Origin: Gallibacter sp963634825 | GTDB taxonomy: Bacteria; Bacillota; Clostridia; Peptostreptococcales; Anaerovoracaceae | Length of the DNA: 44,387 nucleotides | Reading direction: 5' to 3' | Assembly: GCA_963634825.1 (NCBI GenBank) | Contig: CAVHCP010000008.1 | Location: 1-44,387, forward strand | Shown: in pieces, positions 23,580-31,919 of the stretch | Layout: each line of letters opens with the position of its first letter | How positions within the stretch are numbered: the stretch's first letter is position 1 | The notes under the pieces: model-generated | What the model saw: the letters and a program-made list of their open reading frames with translations, nothing else | Told to the model about the DNA's origin: nothing | The model's database searches: none | Position numbers and translations under genes: made by a program

Positions 23580-24585
23580 CTACAACTCCTTTGTAAAACT
23601 TAATCGTAAATTTTGTGCCACCGTTTTTTCTGTTTTCTGCCTTTATCGTTCCATTTTGATTTTGAATTATCATCTTAGAAAGGGCCAATCCTATGCCAAC
23701 GCTTGATTCGGCGCTGTCCTTTCCCTTATAAAATCTCTCAAATATGTGTGGCAAATCTTCCTTCGAAATGCCTGGGCCATTGTCTTCTATCGTTATTTTA
23801 GTATAAAGAACATTTTCGCTGACCCGCACTGCGATATGCCCGCCTTCCGGTGTATGTTCCATACAATTTTTTACTATATTGGAAATAGCTTCTATGCTCC
23901 AGTTTATATCGCCTATAAACAATTCGCCCCCCTCAGCCGTATAGTCAAAGAGCTGTTCTCTTATTTCAAGCGGTATCATTATCGACTCCGCCGCTCTTGC
24001 TACAAGCTCTGCCGTTGAAGTTTTTTCTTTTTTCATCACGACGATGCCCGCATCAAGCTTTGATATCTTTAAAAGCGAAGAAATCAGCCAGTCGAGTCTC
24101 CTTAGATGTACATTTATTTCCGAAACGTATTTTATGCGTTCCTCATCGGTAAGATCTTTTTTTTGCAAAAATGACATTAAAAGATTTATAGTTGTTAAAG
24201 GCGTTCTCAGCTGATGCGAAATGTCTGCGATCGAGTCTGTAAGGTATATCTTTTCCTTTTGCAAAAGATATGCCCCTTCTCGTATTTTAACCGTCATCTT
24301 TTTTATCTCGCTTTCGAGTACAGCAAAATCGCCCTCTTTGACATCTTCAAGAGCGACAAATGTATCACTATGCAAAATCATATCTATTGTCTCTGCGAGT
24401 TTAGTTATTTTTAAATACCTCTTTTTGTCCATATAAAGAGATATTGTCATAAATGCGATGCATGTAACAAGCACAACCACCCCTGTCATAAGGTTTGTCT
24501 TGAAGCCTACAACGCACATAACAAAGCTTATTACGATATATAGAGCTAACAAGCTCTTTGCGTCTTTATTTCTTAAAAAATGCAA
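23548..24585 (-). CDS. Intramembrane-sensing histidine kinase (BceS-like)
   Basis: A 345-residue sensor kinase. Two membrane helices (around 11-27 and 35-51) are joined by a loop of under ten residues, so there is no extracellular sensor domain; this is the hallmark of BceS-type kinases that sense through their partner ABC transporter. Then come the dimerisation helix with SHQLRTPLT (phosphoacceptor H124), the N box NIVKNCMEH (N240), G1 DNGPG (268-272) and G2 GIGLAL (297-302), all intact. The start is a TTG at 24585 just after the response regulator stop, with AGGTG upstream. The end overlaps the ATPase gene by 32 bp. The partner transporter is probably the sensor (inference). Confidence 0.9.
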   Translation of the reverse strand: MHFLRNKDAKSLLALYIVISFVMCVVGFKTNLMTGVVVLVTCIAFMTISLYMDKKRYLKITKLAETIDMILHSDTFVALEDVKEGDFAVLESEIKKMTVKIREGAYLLQKEKIYLTDSIADISHQLRTPLTTINLLMSFLQKKDLTDEERIKYVSEINVHLRRLDWLISSLLKISKLDAGIVVMKKEKTSTAELVARAAESIMIPLEIREQLFDYTAEGGELFIGDINWSIEAISNIVKNCMEHTPEGGHIAVRVSENVLYTKITIEDNGPGISKEDLPHIFERFYKGKDSAESSVGIGLALSKMIIQNQNGTIKAENRKNGGTKFTIKFYKGVVDGNPQSGESQ

Positions 24586-25275
24586 TCAGTCACCTACTTT
24601 ATATCCTAAGCCTCTTATAGTTTTAATGATCGTTGGATTTTGTGGATCATCCTCTATCTTTTCCCTAAGCCTTTTTATATATACTGTAAGAGTATTGTCG
24701 TTGACAAATTCGCCGGCAATGTCCCAAATTTCTTCGAGTAATTTATTCCTGGAAAGCACAACGCCCTTGTTGTTTAAAAATACCAAAAGCAATCTGTATT
24801 CCAAAACCGAAAGGAATATTTCTTCACTTCCCTTATGCACAGTGCCTTTTAAAGAGTCAACCTTAAGATCTCCGATTTCTATAACAGATTTGGTTTTGTC
24901 ATTTCTGCGCAGGATATTTTTTATCCTCGACACAAGCTCTCTTGGTCTAAAAGGTTTTGTAATATAATCGTCTGCGCCCATATCAAGACCTGTAACTGCG
25001 CTCGCCTCGTCATCGTAAGCAGTGATAAATATTATCGGCACATCCTTATTTCTGTTTCCTGCCGTATTTGCTTTTGCTGCCGAACAAATCGCATATCCGC
25101 TACCGTCCGGCAAAGAAATATCCAAAAGTATCAAATCAAAGCGCTGTTCGTCTAAGATGTCTAAAGCGTCCGATTGTCTCATCGTAGTTACAACCTCAAA
25201 GCCCTCGCCTTTGAGGAGTTCCTTTAGATTTTGTATGATATTTATATCGTCTTCAACTAATAAAATTTTACTCAT
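24586..25275 (-). CDS. OmpR/PhoB-family response regulator
   Basis: A 229-residue response regulator. The receiver domain (2-120) has the acidic pair in LLVEDD, phosphoacceptor D52 (LLDISLPDGSG), the ITAYDD segment and TKPFRP with the conserved Lys. The C-terminal winged helix (about 130-229) ends in NTLTVYIKRLREKI and IRGLGYKVGD, typical of OmpR/PhoB DNA-binding domains. AAAGGT lies before the ATG at 25275, which I prefer over an in-frame start 15 bases upstream. First gene of the regulator, kinase, ATPase, permease operon, read from a consensus promoter at 25345-25373. Confidence 0.95.
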   Translation of the reverse strand: MSKILLVEDDINIIQNLKELLKGEGFEVVTTMRQSDALDILDEQRFDLILLDISLPDGSGYAICSAAKANTAGNRNKDVPIIFITAYDDEASAVTGLDMGADDYITKPFRPRELVSRIKNILRRNDKTKSVIEIGDLKVDSLKGTVHKGSEEIFLSVLEYRLLLVFLNNKGVVLSRNKLLEEIWDIAGEFVNDNTLTVYIKRLREKIEDDPQNPTIIKTIRGLGYKVGD

Positions 25276-25344
25276 ATTTTTACCTTTCATTTATCTTTCT
25301 TTCTTATTTTTTCAGCTTCTCTTCTGTGCTCCCTTTAATACTTC

Positions 25345-25373
25345 ATTATACCAACGGCAAATTGACTTTTCAA
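25345..25373 (-). promoter_or_regulatory. SigA-type promoter of the two-component/ABC operon
   Basis: On the minus strand TTGAAA (25373-25368), 17-bp spacer, TATAAT (25350-25345). Its -35 directly abuts the -35 of the divergent thioesterase promoter. Confidence 0.75.
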
Positions 25374-25390
25374 CTTTTTGAACATATAAT
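25362..25390 (+). promoter_or_regulatory. SigA-type promoter of the acyl-ACP thioesterase gene
   Basis: TTGACT (25362-25367), 17-bp spacer, TATAAT (25385-25390). The predicted leader is about 50 bases. Confidence 0.75.
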
Positions 25391-25445
25391 CGTATTGCAG
25401 TTTTAAATATGATAATACTCATATTACAAGCTTGGAGGCTAAATT

Positions 25446-26249
25446 ATGACAAGAAAATTTGATAAATCAGAAGTAATAGATCCAAATGGAACAGTCACAA
25501 AAAAGTATAAGATCCAATATAACGAAATAGGCACAACCTTTTGCCTCAAACCGCAAAGAGCCGCAGAGCTTTGCCAAGATACGGCGGTAATGCACAGCGA
25601 CCTTGCCGGATACTCGTTAGATTTTTTTAAAGAAAACTGCTGCGGATGGGTCTTGACTTCGTGGCATCTTGTTTTTAACTCTCTCCCTCGCGAAAACGAG
25701 GAACTCTCAATAACAACTTGGGCAAGACCTTATAGAAGACTGCAGGCAGATCGAAGCTTTAGGGGCGTCAATAAGGACGGCGAAGAGTCTTTTCGTGCTA
25801 TGAGTCGCTGGTTTTTATTCGATACAACAAAAAGAACGCCAAAAAGGCTTCCTGAAGGCTTCTTTGAAGAATATATCATCTCCCCTCTGCCTCTTGCCAT
25901 CGAGGGCGAGGATTTTTCACAGACAGACTTATCTCTTTTTTCGCCTAAAAAAACTCGCCTTTTTGAGGTAACCAGACGAGATCTTGATTCTAATTTTCAT
26001 ACAAATAATATAGCTTATTTTGATTGGGCTTTTGACGATATCGACGATGATATTTTTATAAAATATGATATCCATGACCTTTATGCCACATATGTCAAAG
26101 AAACTACAAAGGGAGACAAAATAAAAAGCCGATACCTCTCTCGCATTATCGACGGTAAAACGATTGAGGTTACCAGCATTTTTTCCGATCCTGACGATGA
26201 CCAAATGGTCTACGCACGTATTTCGTCTGTCTGGATTTTAAAGAAATAA
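25446..26249 (+). CDS. Acyl-ACP thioesterase (FatA/FatB family)
   Basis: A 267-residue double hotdog thioesterase that releases fatty acids from acyl carrier protein. The first half has LCQDTAVMHSDLAGYS and WVLTSWHL, and the second half carries the catalytic segment DLDSNFHTNNIAYFDW (D181, N183, H185, N187), which is the active-site pattern of the plant and bacterial family. The length is normal. GGAGG precedes the ATG, and the gene has its own promoter. It ends 2 bases before the convergent dnaD-like gene. The chain-length preference is unknown; the product fatty acids could adjust membrane composition, but no linked lipid gene supports a role. Confidence 0.92.
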   Translation: MTRKFDKSEVIDPNGTVTKKYKIQYNEIGTTFCLKPQRAAELCQDTAVMHSDLAGYSLDFFKENCCGWVLTSWHLVFNSLPRENEELSITTWARPYRRLQADRSFRGVNKDGEESFRAMSRWFLFDTTKRTPKRLPEGFFEEYIISPLPLAIEGEDFSQTDLSLFSPKKTRLFEVTRRDLDSNFHTNNIAYFDWAFDDIDDDIFIKYDIHDLYATYVKETTKGDKIKSRYLSRIIDGKTIEVTSIFSDPDDDQMVYARISSVWILKK

Positions 26250-26251
26250 TT

Positions 26252-27502
26252 TTAATTTTCCGGCTGCCAATCGGCGGCCTCTTTTTCTATCTTGCTATAA
26301 CATTTACATCTTGTGCCATCCTCCATAATGCCTGTATCCTTGCAAATAGGGCACCTGTAGTGTGGCTTTACATAATCTGTCGGAATCCCGTTTTCGGTAA
26401 ATATCGCTTCTATCCTTCCTGTAAGCTTCGCATTTTCCGTGCGTATCCTTTGTATCGTCTTTTGTTTTTCTTCGCCTCCTGAGACTAAAGCTTTTGTGAG
26501 CGCCATATAATTGTTTTTGATCTTTTCTTCCATTTCTTTTATCTGCGGAAGCTGTGCATAGACTTCTTCTTTTCTTATCTGTGCTTCTTTCTCGGCTTTA
26601 TCCTTGATATATCCATAGTACGCCAGTACATGCGCTCTTGTTACCTTGCCACTTAAATCCTTGCCTGTTTCTTTTTTCTTTTTATTTTCGAGAACCTTAT
26701 TTATATAATTCATACTTGGACTCGAAATACCCGTAGTTTTTTTGCATGCCTCAAGGATTTCCTGCAGAGAATAACCAAACTCGTCAAGCCATTTGTCCAT
26801 CAGCTCCGCTTCGCCCTCCGATGGATTTCTTCCTCCAAATCCAAGAGCTTTCATTATGCGATTGTGCTCATAATATCTCTGGTCTACATCTTCTAAATAT
26901 CTTTCGACTTCAAAAGCTGTCTTAAATCCTCTATTTGTCCAATCCTCAACAACCTTCGCTACATAATTTGCTCTCTCTTTATTTCTTTGCTTACAATGCT
27001 TATATGCACATACGATGACCTGTGGAGTTGCACCCTGTACATCTATCCATTCCAAGATTTTAGAGGTTTCGCTACCGTTTAGAGGTCTTTTTAGAAGCTT
27101 TTCGATCTCTGTAAACATCTGCTTTGTAGCTTTATCGTCAAGTATATGTAGCGTTGCTTCTGCTTTTGCCTCTGCTCTTTTTGTATCTGTTATTTTTGCA
27201 TCGGTTTTCTTTATGCCATATAGATTTTCCTTTAACCGGCAAAAAACAACCTCGCCTTGCTCTTTTTTTATTGCGCCTATTTCATACCAATACTTCCATG
27301 CTTTTTTTACTTCTTTTTCTGTAATGTGCAGGGTCTTTGCTATTTCTTCATCATCTACGGTCTTGCCCAAATCTACATACATCAAAGCAACCAGATATAC
27401 CTTTACAAAGTTATCCGGCGCGGAAGGCAAATATTCATTTATAAATATGTTTTCTACTTTCGTATCAAACATATACTCATTTTGTATCTTTGCTCGTTTC
27501 AT
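26252..27502 (-). CDS. DnaD-domain primosomal protein fused to a helicase-loader-like zinc region
   Basis: 416 residues. The N-terminal part (8-90) is a winged helix as in DnaD (QNEYMFDTKVENIFINEYLP). It is followed by two tandem DnaD/DnaB2-type domains, at about 121-205 (EIEKLLKRPLNGSETSKILE) and 215-275. Residues 300-410 resemble the N-terminal, helicase-binding part of clostridial DnaC/DnaI-type loaders: YAQLPQIKEMEEKI, then NGIPTDYVKPHYRCPICKDT with the CxxC...CxC cysteines at 384, 387, 399 and 401. The AAA+ ATPase that normally follows is absent: a stop comes within 15 residues and the next gene is convergent. Start chosen by the family N-terminus; the ribosome binding site is poor. It follows the helicase gene dnaB and is probably part of the loading machinery. 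Confidence 0.82.
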   Translation of the reverse strand: MKRAKIQNEYMFDTKVENIFINEYLPSAPDNFVKVYLVALMYVDLGKTVDDEEIAKTLHITEKEVKKAWKYWYEIGAIKKEQGEVVFCRLKENLYGIKKTDAKITDTKRAEAKAEATLHILDDKATKQMFTEIEKLLKRPLNGSETSKILEWIDVQGATPQVIVCAYKHCKQRNKERANYVAKVVEDWTNRGFKTAFEVERYLEDVDQRYYEHNRIMKALGFGGRNPSEGEAELMDKWLDEFGYSLQEILEACKKTTGISSPSMNYINKVLENKKKKETGKDLSGKVTRAHVLAYYGYIKDKAEKEAQIRKEEVYAQLPQIKEMEEKIKNNYMALTKALVSGGEEKQKTIQRIRTENAKLTGRIEAIFTENGIPTDYVKPHYRCPICKDTGIMEDGTRCKCYSKIEKEAADWQPEN

Positions 27503-27532
27503 CCTATGACTTTTCTCTTTTTACTTGCTCTT

Positions 27533-28846
27533 TTATTTTTGCAGATTTGCAAATCTCGTATATTTATTTTGCCATGCGACCTCTACAGTGCCGATCGGTC
27601 CATTTCTGTGTTTTGCAATCTTTACTTCACAAATTCCAGGCTTTTCGGTCTCCTCGTTGTATGCCTCATCTCTATACAAAAACATTACAACATCGGCATC
27701 CTGCTCTATCGCTCCCGACTCCCTCAGGTCTGCCAAGATAGGCCTGTGATTTTCTCTGTTTTCCGGTGCCCTCGAAAGCTGTGACAGTACTATAACCGGA
27801 CAGTCTATCTCTCTTGCCAGCAATTTTATACCTCTCGAAAGGCTTGTAATCTCCTGCTGCCTGTTGTCTGCTCGTCGTTCGCCTTCCATTAGCTGCAAAT
27901 AGTCGATGATGATAAGGTCAAGCCCTTGCTCGGCTTTCATCCTGCGGCATTTATTTTTCATCTCCATGAGCTTCACTCCCGGAGTATCGTCGATAACGAT
28001 TTGCATCGAGCTGAGAGTATCAAGCGCACCGGACATGTTGTCCCAATCTTCCCCATCTACCTCGCCTGTACTCATTTTTTGAGCCTCAACTCTTGATTCC
28101 ATAGATAAAAGCCTCTGTCCAAGCTGTTCTTTTGACATTTCAAGACTAAATATAAGCACCTTAGCATCGCTCTTTTTTGCCGCATTTAATGCAATATTTA
28201 GTGCAAATGCTGTTTTTCCCATGGAAGGTCTTGCAGCCAAAACTATCATATCCGACTTCTGAAATCCGCTTAACTTCCTGTCAACATCTGTCAGACCACT
28301 CGGCACTCCTGTCACACTGCCCTTTGTTTGTGAACGCTGCTGTATCTGTTTAAAATTCTTTAATATAATTTTTGATATCTCTGTTAGCTCTCCATGCTGT
28401 TTGCCCTTTGCTATATCAAAAATGCCCTTTTCGGCAAATTCGAGAATATCAAGAGTTACCTCGCTACCTTCGTAGCTTTTTGCCGATACCGTATCAGAAA
28501 CCTGTATGAGCTTTCGCAATATCGCTTTTTCTGCCACTATCTTTGCATACTCTTTTACATTCGAAACCGTAGGCACCTCAGAAGAAAGCTGGGCAATATA
28601 CGCACGCCCTCCGACAGCCTCAAGCGTTTTCCTTTTTATGAGCTCCTCTATAACCGTAATCATATCGACCGGCACATTGTCCTTTTGCAAAAGCAGCATC
28701 GCCTCGAAAATTTCTTTATTTGCCTTGCTATAAAAGTCCTCTGCTGTTATCTCGTCAATAACATCATATATGGCTTCCTTGCTCAGCATCATAGCTCCAA
28801 GGACTGATTTTTCTGCCTCTAAATTGTGCGGTGGGATTCTTTCCAT
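27533..28846 (-). CDS. dnaB: Replicative DNA helicase
   Basis: A 437-residue hexameric helicase (DnaB; called DnaC in Bacillus subtilis) that unwinds DNA at the replication fork. The N-terminal domain (PPHNLEAEKSVLGAMMLSKE) is followed by the RecA-like domain with Walker A AARPSMGKTAFALN (around 206-219), Walker B LDLIIIDYLQLM and the arginine-finger region DLRESGAIEQDADVVMFLYR. The length is typical. It lies between rplI (23 bases upstream) and the dnaD-like gene, the usual order of the YybS-GdpP-L9-DnaB cluster of Bacillota. No intein is present. Confidence 0.97.
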   Translation of the reverse strand: MERIPPHNLEAEKSVLGAMMLSKEAIYDVIDEITAEDFYSKANKEIFEAMLLLQKDNVPVDMITVIEELIKRKTLEAVGGRAYIAQLSSEVPTVSNVKEYAKIVAEKAILRKLIQVSDTVSAKSYEGSEVTLDILEFAEKGIFDIAKGKQHGELTEISKIILKNFKQIQQRSQTKGSVTGVPSGLTDVDRKLSGFQKSDMIVLAARPSMGKTAFALNIALNAAKKSDAKVLIFSLEMSKEQLGQRLLSMESRVEAQKMSTGEVDGEDWDNMSGALDTLSSMQIVIDDTPGVKLMEMKNKCRRMKAEQGLDLIIIDYLQLMEGERRADNRQQEITSLSRGIKLLAREIDCPVIVLSQLSRAPENRENHRPILADLRESGAIEQDADVVMFLYRDEAYNEETEKPGICEVKIAKHRNGPIGTVEVAWQNKYTRFANLQK

Positions 28847-28869
28847 TTTTCTTTCCTATCCTTTTTGTA

Positions 28870-29316
28870 CTATTTTACAACAATCTCTACCTTTAGTGTT
28901 GCTGTCACTTCCGGATGTAGCTTTACCTTTAGCTGTGTTGTACCTGCCTGCTTTATAGGCGCATCAAGCAAAATCTTCTTTTTATCAAGCTCTATACCAA
29001 ATTGCTCCTTGCATTCCTTTGCAATCTCCGCCGAAGTAATAGAGCCAAAAAGCTTACCGTTTTCTCCTGCCTTTGTCTCTATTTTTACTGTTGCTTTTCC
29101 TATCTTTTCAGAAAGCTTTTCGGCTTCCTCCTTGCGCTCTGCCTCTTGCTGTGCTGCGATTGCCTTTTGATGCTCTAAATTTTTGAGATTTCCTGCTGTC
29201 GCTTCCTTTGCAAGTCCCTTTGGAAAAAGCATATTCCTCGCATATCCGTCATTTACTTTAACAACGTCACCCTTTTTACCCTTGCCTTTAACATCGGCTA
29301 ATAATATTACTTTCAT
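28870..29316 (-). CDS. rplI: 50S ribosomal protein L9
   Basis: A 148-residue L9. The N-terminal domain MKVILLADVKGKGKKGDVVKV, the VNDGYARNMLFPKGLA segment that contacts 23S rRNA, the long connecting helix and the C-terminal domain (KLFGSITSAEI, then LHPEVTATLKVEIV) are all present. The length is normal. GGAG precedes the ATG, which overlaps the gdpP stop by 4 bp, so the two are coupled. Confidence 0.97.
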   Translation of the reverse strand: MKVILLADVKGKGKKGDVVKVNDGYARNMLFPKGLAKEATAGNLKNLEHQKAIAAQQEAERKEEAEKLSEKIGKATVKIETKAGENGKLFGSITSAEIAKECKEQFGIELDKKKILLDAPIKQAGTTQLKVKLHPEVTATLKVEIVVK

Positions 29317-31070
29317 TTCGCATCTCCTATAAATTTTTTGATTTTTTCTACAACTTCTTTAGGCTTCATATCCGTCTGTGCACCTGCCGTATTGAGGTGT
29401 CCGCCACCATTAAACCTTTCCATAATAACCTGTACATTTACTTCGCCTACGGATCTTGCACTTATAACCGTCTTATCCTTGTCGTCTACACCTATCGCAA
29501 ATGACATTTTTATACCTCTTATCATCAGTAGCTCGTCTGCGATCTGTGAGCATATCATCTGTGCGTCCTCATCCTTTCCCTCGCATACCGCAAACGTCAC
29601 ATCGCCTGTAAACTCTGCGCTGTTGATCGCCGCCGCTTTGCTCATAAAGATTTTTTTCTCTACCTGGAAAAGCCTTTTTACATTGTAAAGATCTGCACCG
29701 GCGCGTCTTAGCCAAGCCGCAGCCTCAAAGGTTCTCACTCCTGCTTTGACCGAAAAGTGATTTGTATCTACAAAGATTCCTGCCAAAAGTCCTTCGGCCT
29801 CGAGCTTTTTAACTTGTTTTCTTTCTATCATATATTGCAAAATCTCTGTCACAAGCTCCGATGTCGATGATGCATACGGCTCTAAATAAATAAGTGCCGG
29901 ATTTTCAAAGCCGTCCTCGCTTTTTCTATGATGATCTATAACCACAACCTTTGGCTTTTTATCGAGGATTTCAGGGCACTCTATCATACTAGGCTTATGT
30001 GTATCCACAACTATAACAAGCGAATTTTTATCTACCAAACCAAGTGCCTTTTTATTGTTTATTATATTATATTCCTCTGATTTTTTTGCTTCGTTATATA
30101 AAAGATCTAATGCCTCGCCAAAAGCATTGACTACTATGTATGTTTCCTTTTTTAGCGGTTGCGCCAGTCTGCTTATACCCATCGCAGAGCCAAAAGCGTC
30201 CATATCCGGGTTTTTATGTCCCATAATAAACACCTTTGAGGCTTCCTCTATCAGCTTCTTGAGGCCATAGCCTATAACTCTCGACTTGCCTTTGTTGGCT
30301 TTTTCTACAGTCTGCGCCTTTCCTCCAAAATAATATATGTCTTCCACATCTCTGACCACCGCCTGGTCTCCGCCTCTGCCCTTTGCAAGATCAAGTGCCT
30401 GCTGTGCAAGCTCGGTATTTTCTTCCGGGGATTTGCCCTGCATACCGATACCTATGGAAAGCGTAATCGGAAATTCAACGGTGCTTTCTATTTCCCTTAT
30501 CTCATCTAAAATAGGAAATTTTGCCTCCATCTGCTGTCTGCAGTTTTCGACATTAAATACGAGATTGTAGCAAAACGAATTTTGCCTTATCACGGCGGCT
30601 TGCATTCCTGCCGCCCACTGGCGTATGATAGCATCTATCTTTGTTACCATCGCCATTTGTTTTTCTGCCACAGTTCCCGAATTTAGCTCGTCGTAGTTGT
30701 CTATATTGACAATACCAAGGCACATTTTTTCGTTTTCGTATTTTTGCTTCGTTTCATTTAGCGCAGTAATATCCACGAAAAAAATATATATCTCTCTGCT
30801 ATGCTTATCGTCTTTTCCCTCTTTAAGAAGTAACTCGAAATCTTTATTATTTCTTTCAAGATACAGCTTTTCGCCACTCTTTGCCGCATCAAGCATGGTC
30901 TCATATTTTATGCCCGTCAAAACGAAAATATCAGCTCCTTCGATTCCTTCGTACGAAAAGACTTCGCTCATGCGACTGTTTGTCGCAAGTATCTTGCCTT
31001 CACCCGAGACGACGCACATCGGCATAGGAATGTTTTGCTCAAAGCATTTATTTTCTTTTCCTTGTTTCAT
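29313..31070 (-). CDS. gdpP: GdpP-type c-di-AMP phosphodiesterase lacking membrane helices
   Basis: A 585-residue DHH/DHHA1 phosphodiesterase of the GdpP (YybT) type, which hydrolyses c-di-AMP. In order: a PAS-like domain (about 10-105), a degenerate GGDEF domain (about 115-240, with SIGIGM but no GGDEF motif), the DHH domain with HKNPDMDAF (H285, D289, D291), VVDTH (D356) and IDHH (379-382), and DHHA1 with FNGGGHLNTAGAQ near the C-terminus. All metal ligands are present, so activity is likely. GdpP normally begins with two transmembrane helices and has about 650 residues; here the first 70 or so residues are missing and the PAS starts at once. The ATG directly follows the yybS stop. Confidence 0.9.
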   Translation of the reverse strand: MKQGKENKCFEQNIPMPMCVVSGEGKILATNSRMSEVFSYEGIEGADIFVLTGIKYETMLDAAKSGEKLYLERNNKDFELLLKEGKDDKHSREIYIFFVDITALNETKQKYENEKMCLGIVNIDNYDELNSGTVAEKQMAMVTKIDAIIRQWAAGMQAAVIRQNSFCYNLVFNVENCRQQMEAKFPILDEIREIESTVEFPITLSIGIGMQGKSPEENTELAQQALDLAKGRGGDQAVVRDVEDIYYFGGKAQTVEKANKGKSRVIGYGLKKLIEEASKVFIMGHKNPDMDAFGSAMGISRLAQPLKKETYIVVNAFGEALDLLYNEAKKSEEYNIINNKKALGLVDKNSLVIVVDTHKPSMIECPEILDKKPKVVVIDHHRKSEDGFENPALIYLEPYASSTSELVTEILQYMIERKQVKKLEAEGLLAGIFVDTNHFSVKAGVRTFEAAAWLRRAGADLYNVKRLFQVEKKIFMSKAAAINSAEFTGDVTFAVCEGKDEDAQMICSQIADELLMIRGIKMSFAIGVDDKDKTVISARSVGEVNVQVIMERFNGGGHLNTAGAQTDMKPKEVVEKIKKFIGDAK

Positions 31071-31811
31071 CTATCTCTTCCCCGCTCCTTTGGTTATTCT
31101 AAACCTGATATTTATAAGCAGATCTATTACGCCAAGCATAAATAATGCCGTATGTCCAATAGGGATTATCCATAGTGCTACGCATATCAAAAACGGGATA
31201 ATTCGTGGCCTTCCTCTTTCCTTGAAAAACAGGAAGATAACTCCGATACCTTGCAGTCCTATGATAGCTTGCACAAGGATATTGATATTTACTATTACAA
31301 CCCCCGCGCCTGTGAGTCCAATGGCTTTTAAAAGATATCCTGCAAGATAAATCAAAAACCAGCCTATTACATCATTTGGCTTAAGCGCAAAATTTCGCAT
31401 ATAAGCAAACGGTTTTTCGCCTTCTCTAAAGCGCAGACGTACGATAAAATTGTATTCTATATATGAAATAATCGCACTCATTATTATAATTACGCTCGGT
31501 ACTAAAGATTGCATAACCTTGCATGCAGCCGTCAGTTCTTTTACCGCTTCGTCCTTTTCCATGCCAAGAGCATCTAAAAAAGTCTGGTTATTTGCTATCG
31601 TTTCTATACTGTCCTTATAAAGATTAGTCACATAATCGCCTAAACTTTCCCCTGAAAGATATGCGACTAAAAATACGCAGACAGCTCCTGCACATGCAAA
31701 AATTGTGCCAAGACCGATCGTATAATACGGATCTAATTTCTTTTTTACAAGCCCGCTCATCAATATTGGCGGGAGCACTATTATCATTAAAAATATTATC
31801 TCAAAATACAT
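31071..31811 (-). CDS. YybS-type DUF2232 membrane protein
   Basis: A 246-residue polytopic membrane protein with about five or six helices, resembling the second half of YybS (DUF2232; usually about 310 residues). It lies directly upstream of gdpP, as in other Bacillota, with no gap. A central hydrophilic stretch (about 60-105) probably faces outside. The start is supported by AGAGGAG five bases upstream, so the short length seems real. Its function is unknown; the fixed place next to GdpP suggests a link to c-di-AMP signalling or envelope stress (inference). Confidence 0.65.
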   Translation of the reverse strand: MYFEIIFLMIIVLPPILMSGLVKKKLDPYYTIGLGTIFACAGAVCVFLVAYLSGESLGDYVTNLYKDSIETIANNQTFLDALGMEKDEAVKELTAACKVMQSLVPSVIIIMSAIISYIEYNFIVRLRFREGEKPFAYMRNFALKPNDVIGWFLIYLAGYLLKAIGLTGAGVVIVNINILVQAIIGLQGIGVIFLFFKERGRPRIIPFLICVALWIIPIGHTALFMLGVIDLLINIRFRITKGAGKR

Positions 31812-31839
31812 AACTTCTCCTCTTTGATAGTGTCTTGTA

Positions 31840-31848
31840 ATTATATCA
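31840..31848 (-). promoter_or_regulatory. Extended -10 promoter for yybS-gdpP-rplI-dnaB-dnaD
   Basis: TGATATAAT on the minus strand, with no clear -35, lies between the rpsR terminator and yybS; predicted start near 31833. Confidence 0.5.
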
Positions 31849-31850
31849 CA

Positions 31851-31881
31851 AAATCCCGAACTTTTGAAAGTTTCGGGATTT
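31851..31881 (-). terminator. Intrinsic terminator of rpsF-ssb-rpsR
   Basis: AAATCCCGAA (31851-31860) pairs with TTCGGGATTT (31872-31881); on the minus strand it is followed by TTTTG. It lies 39 bases after the rpsR stop and separates that operon from yybS. Confidence 0.8.
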
Positions 31882-31919
31882 GTTTTTTAGTCCTTTTTAC
31901 TTGTGTAGCAAATAAATTA

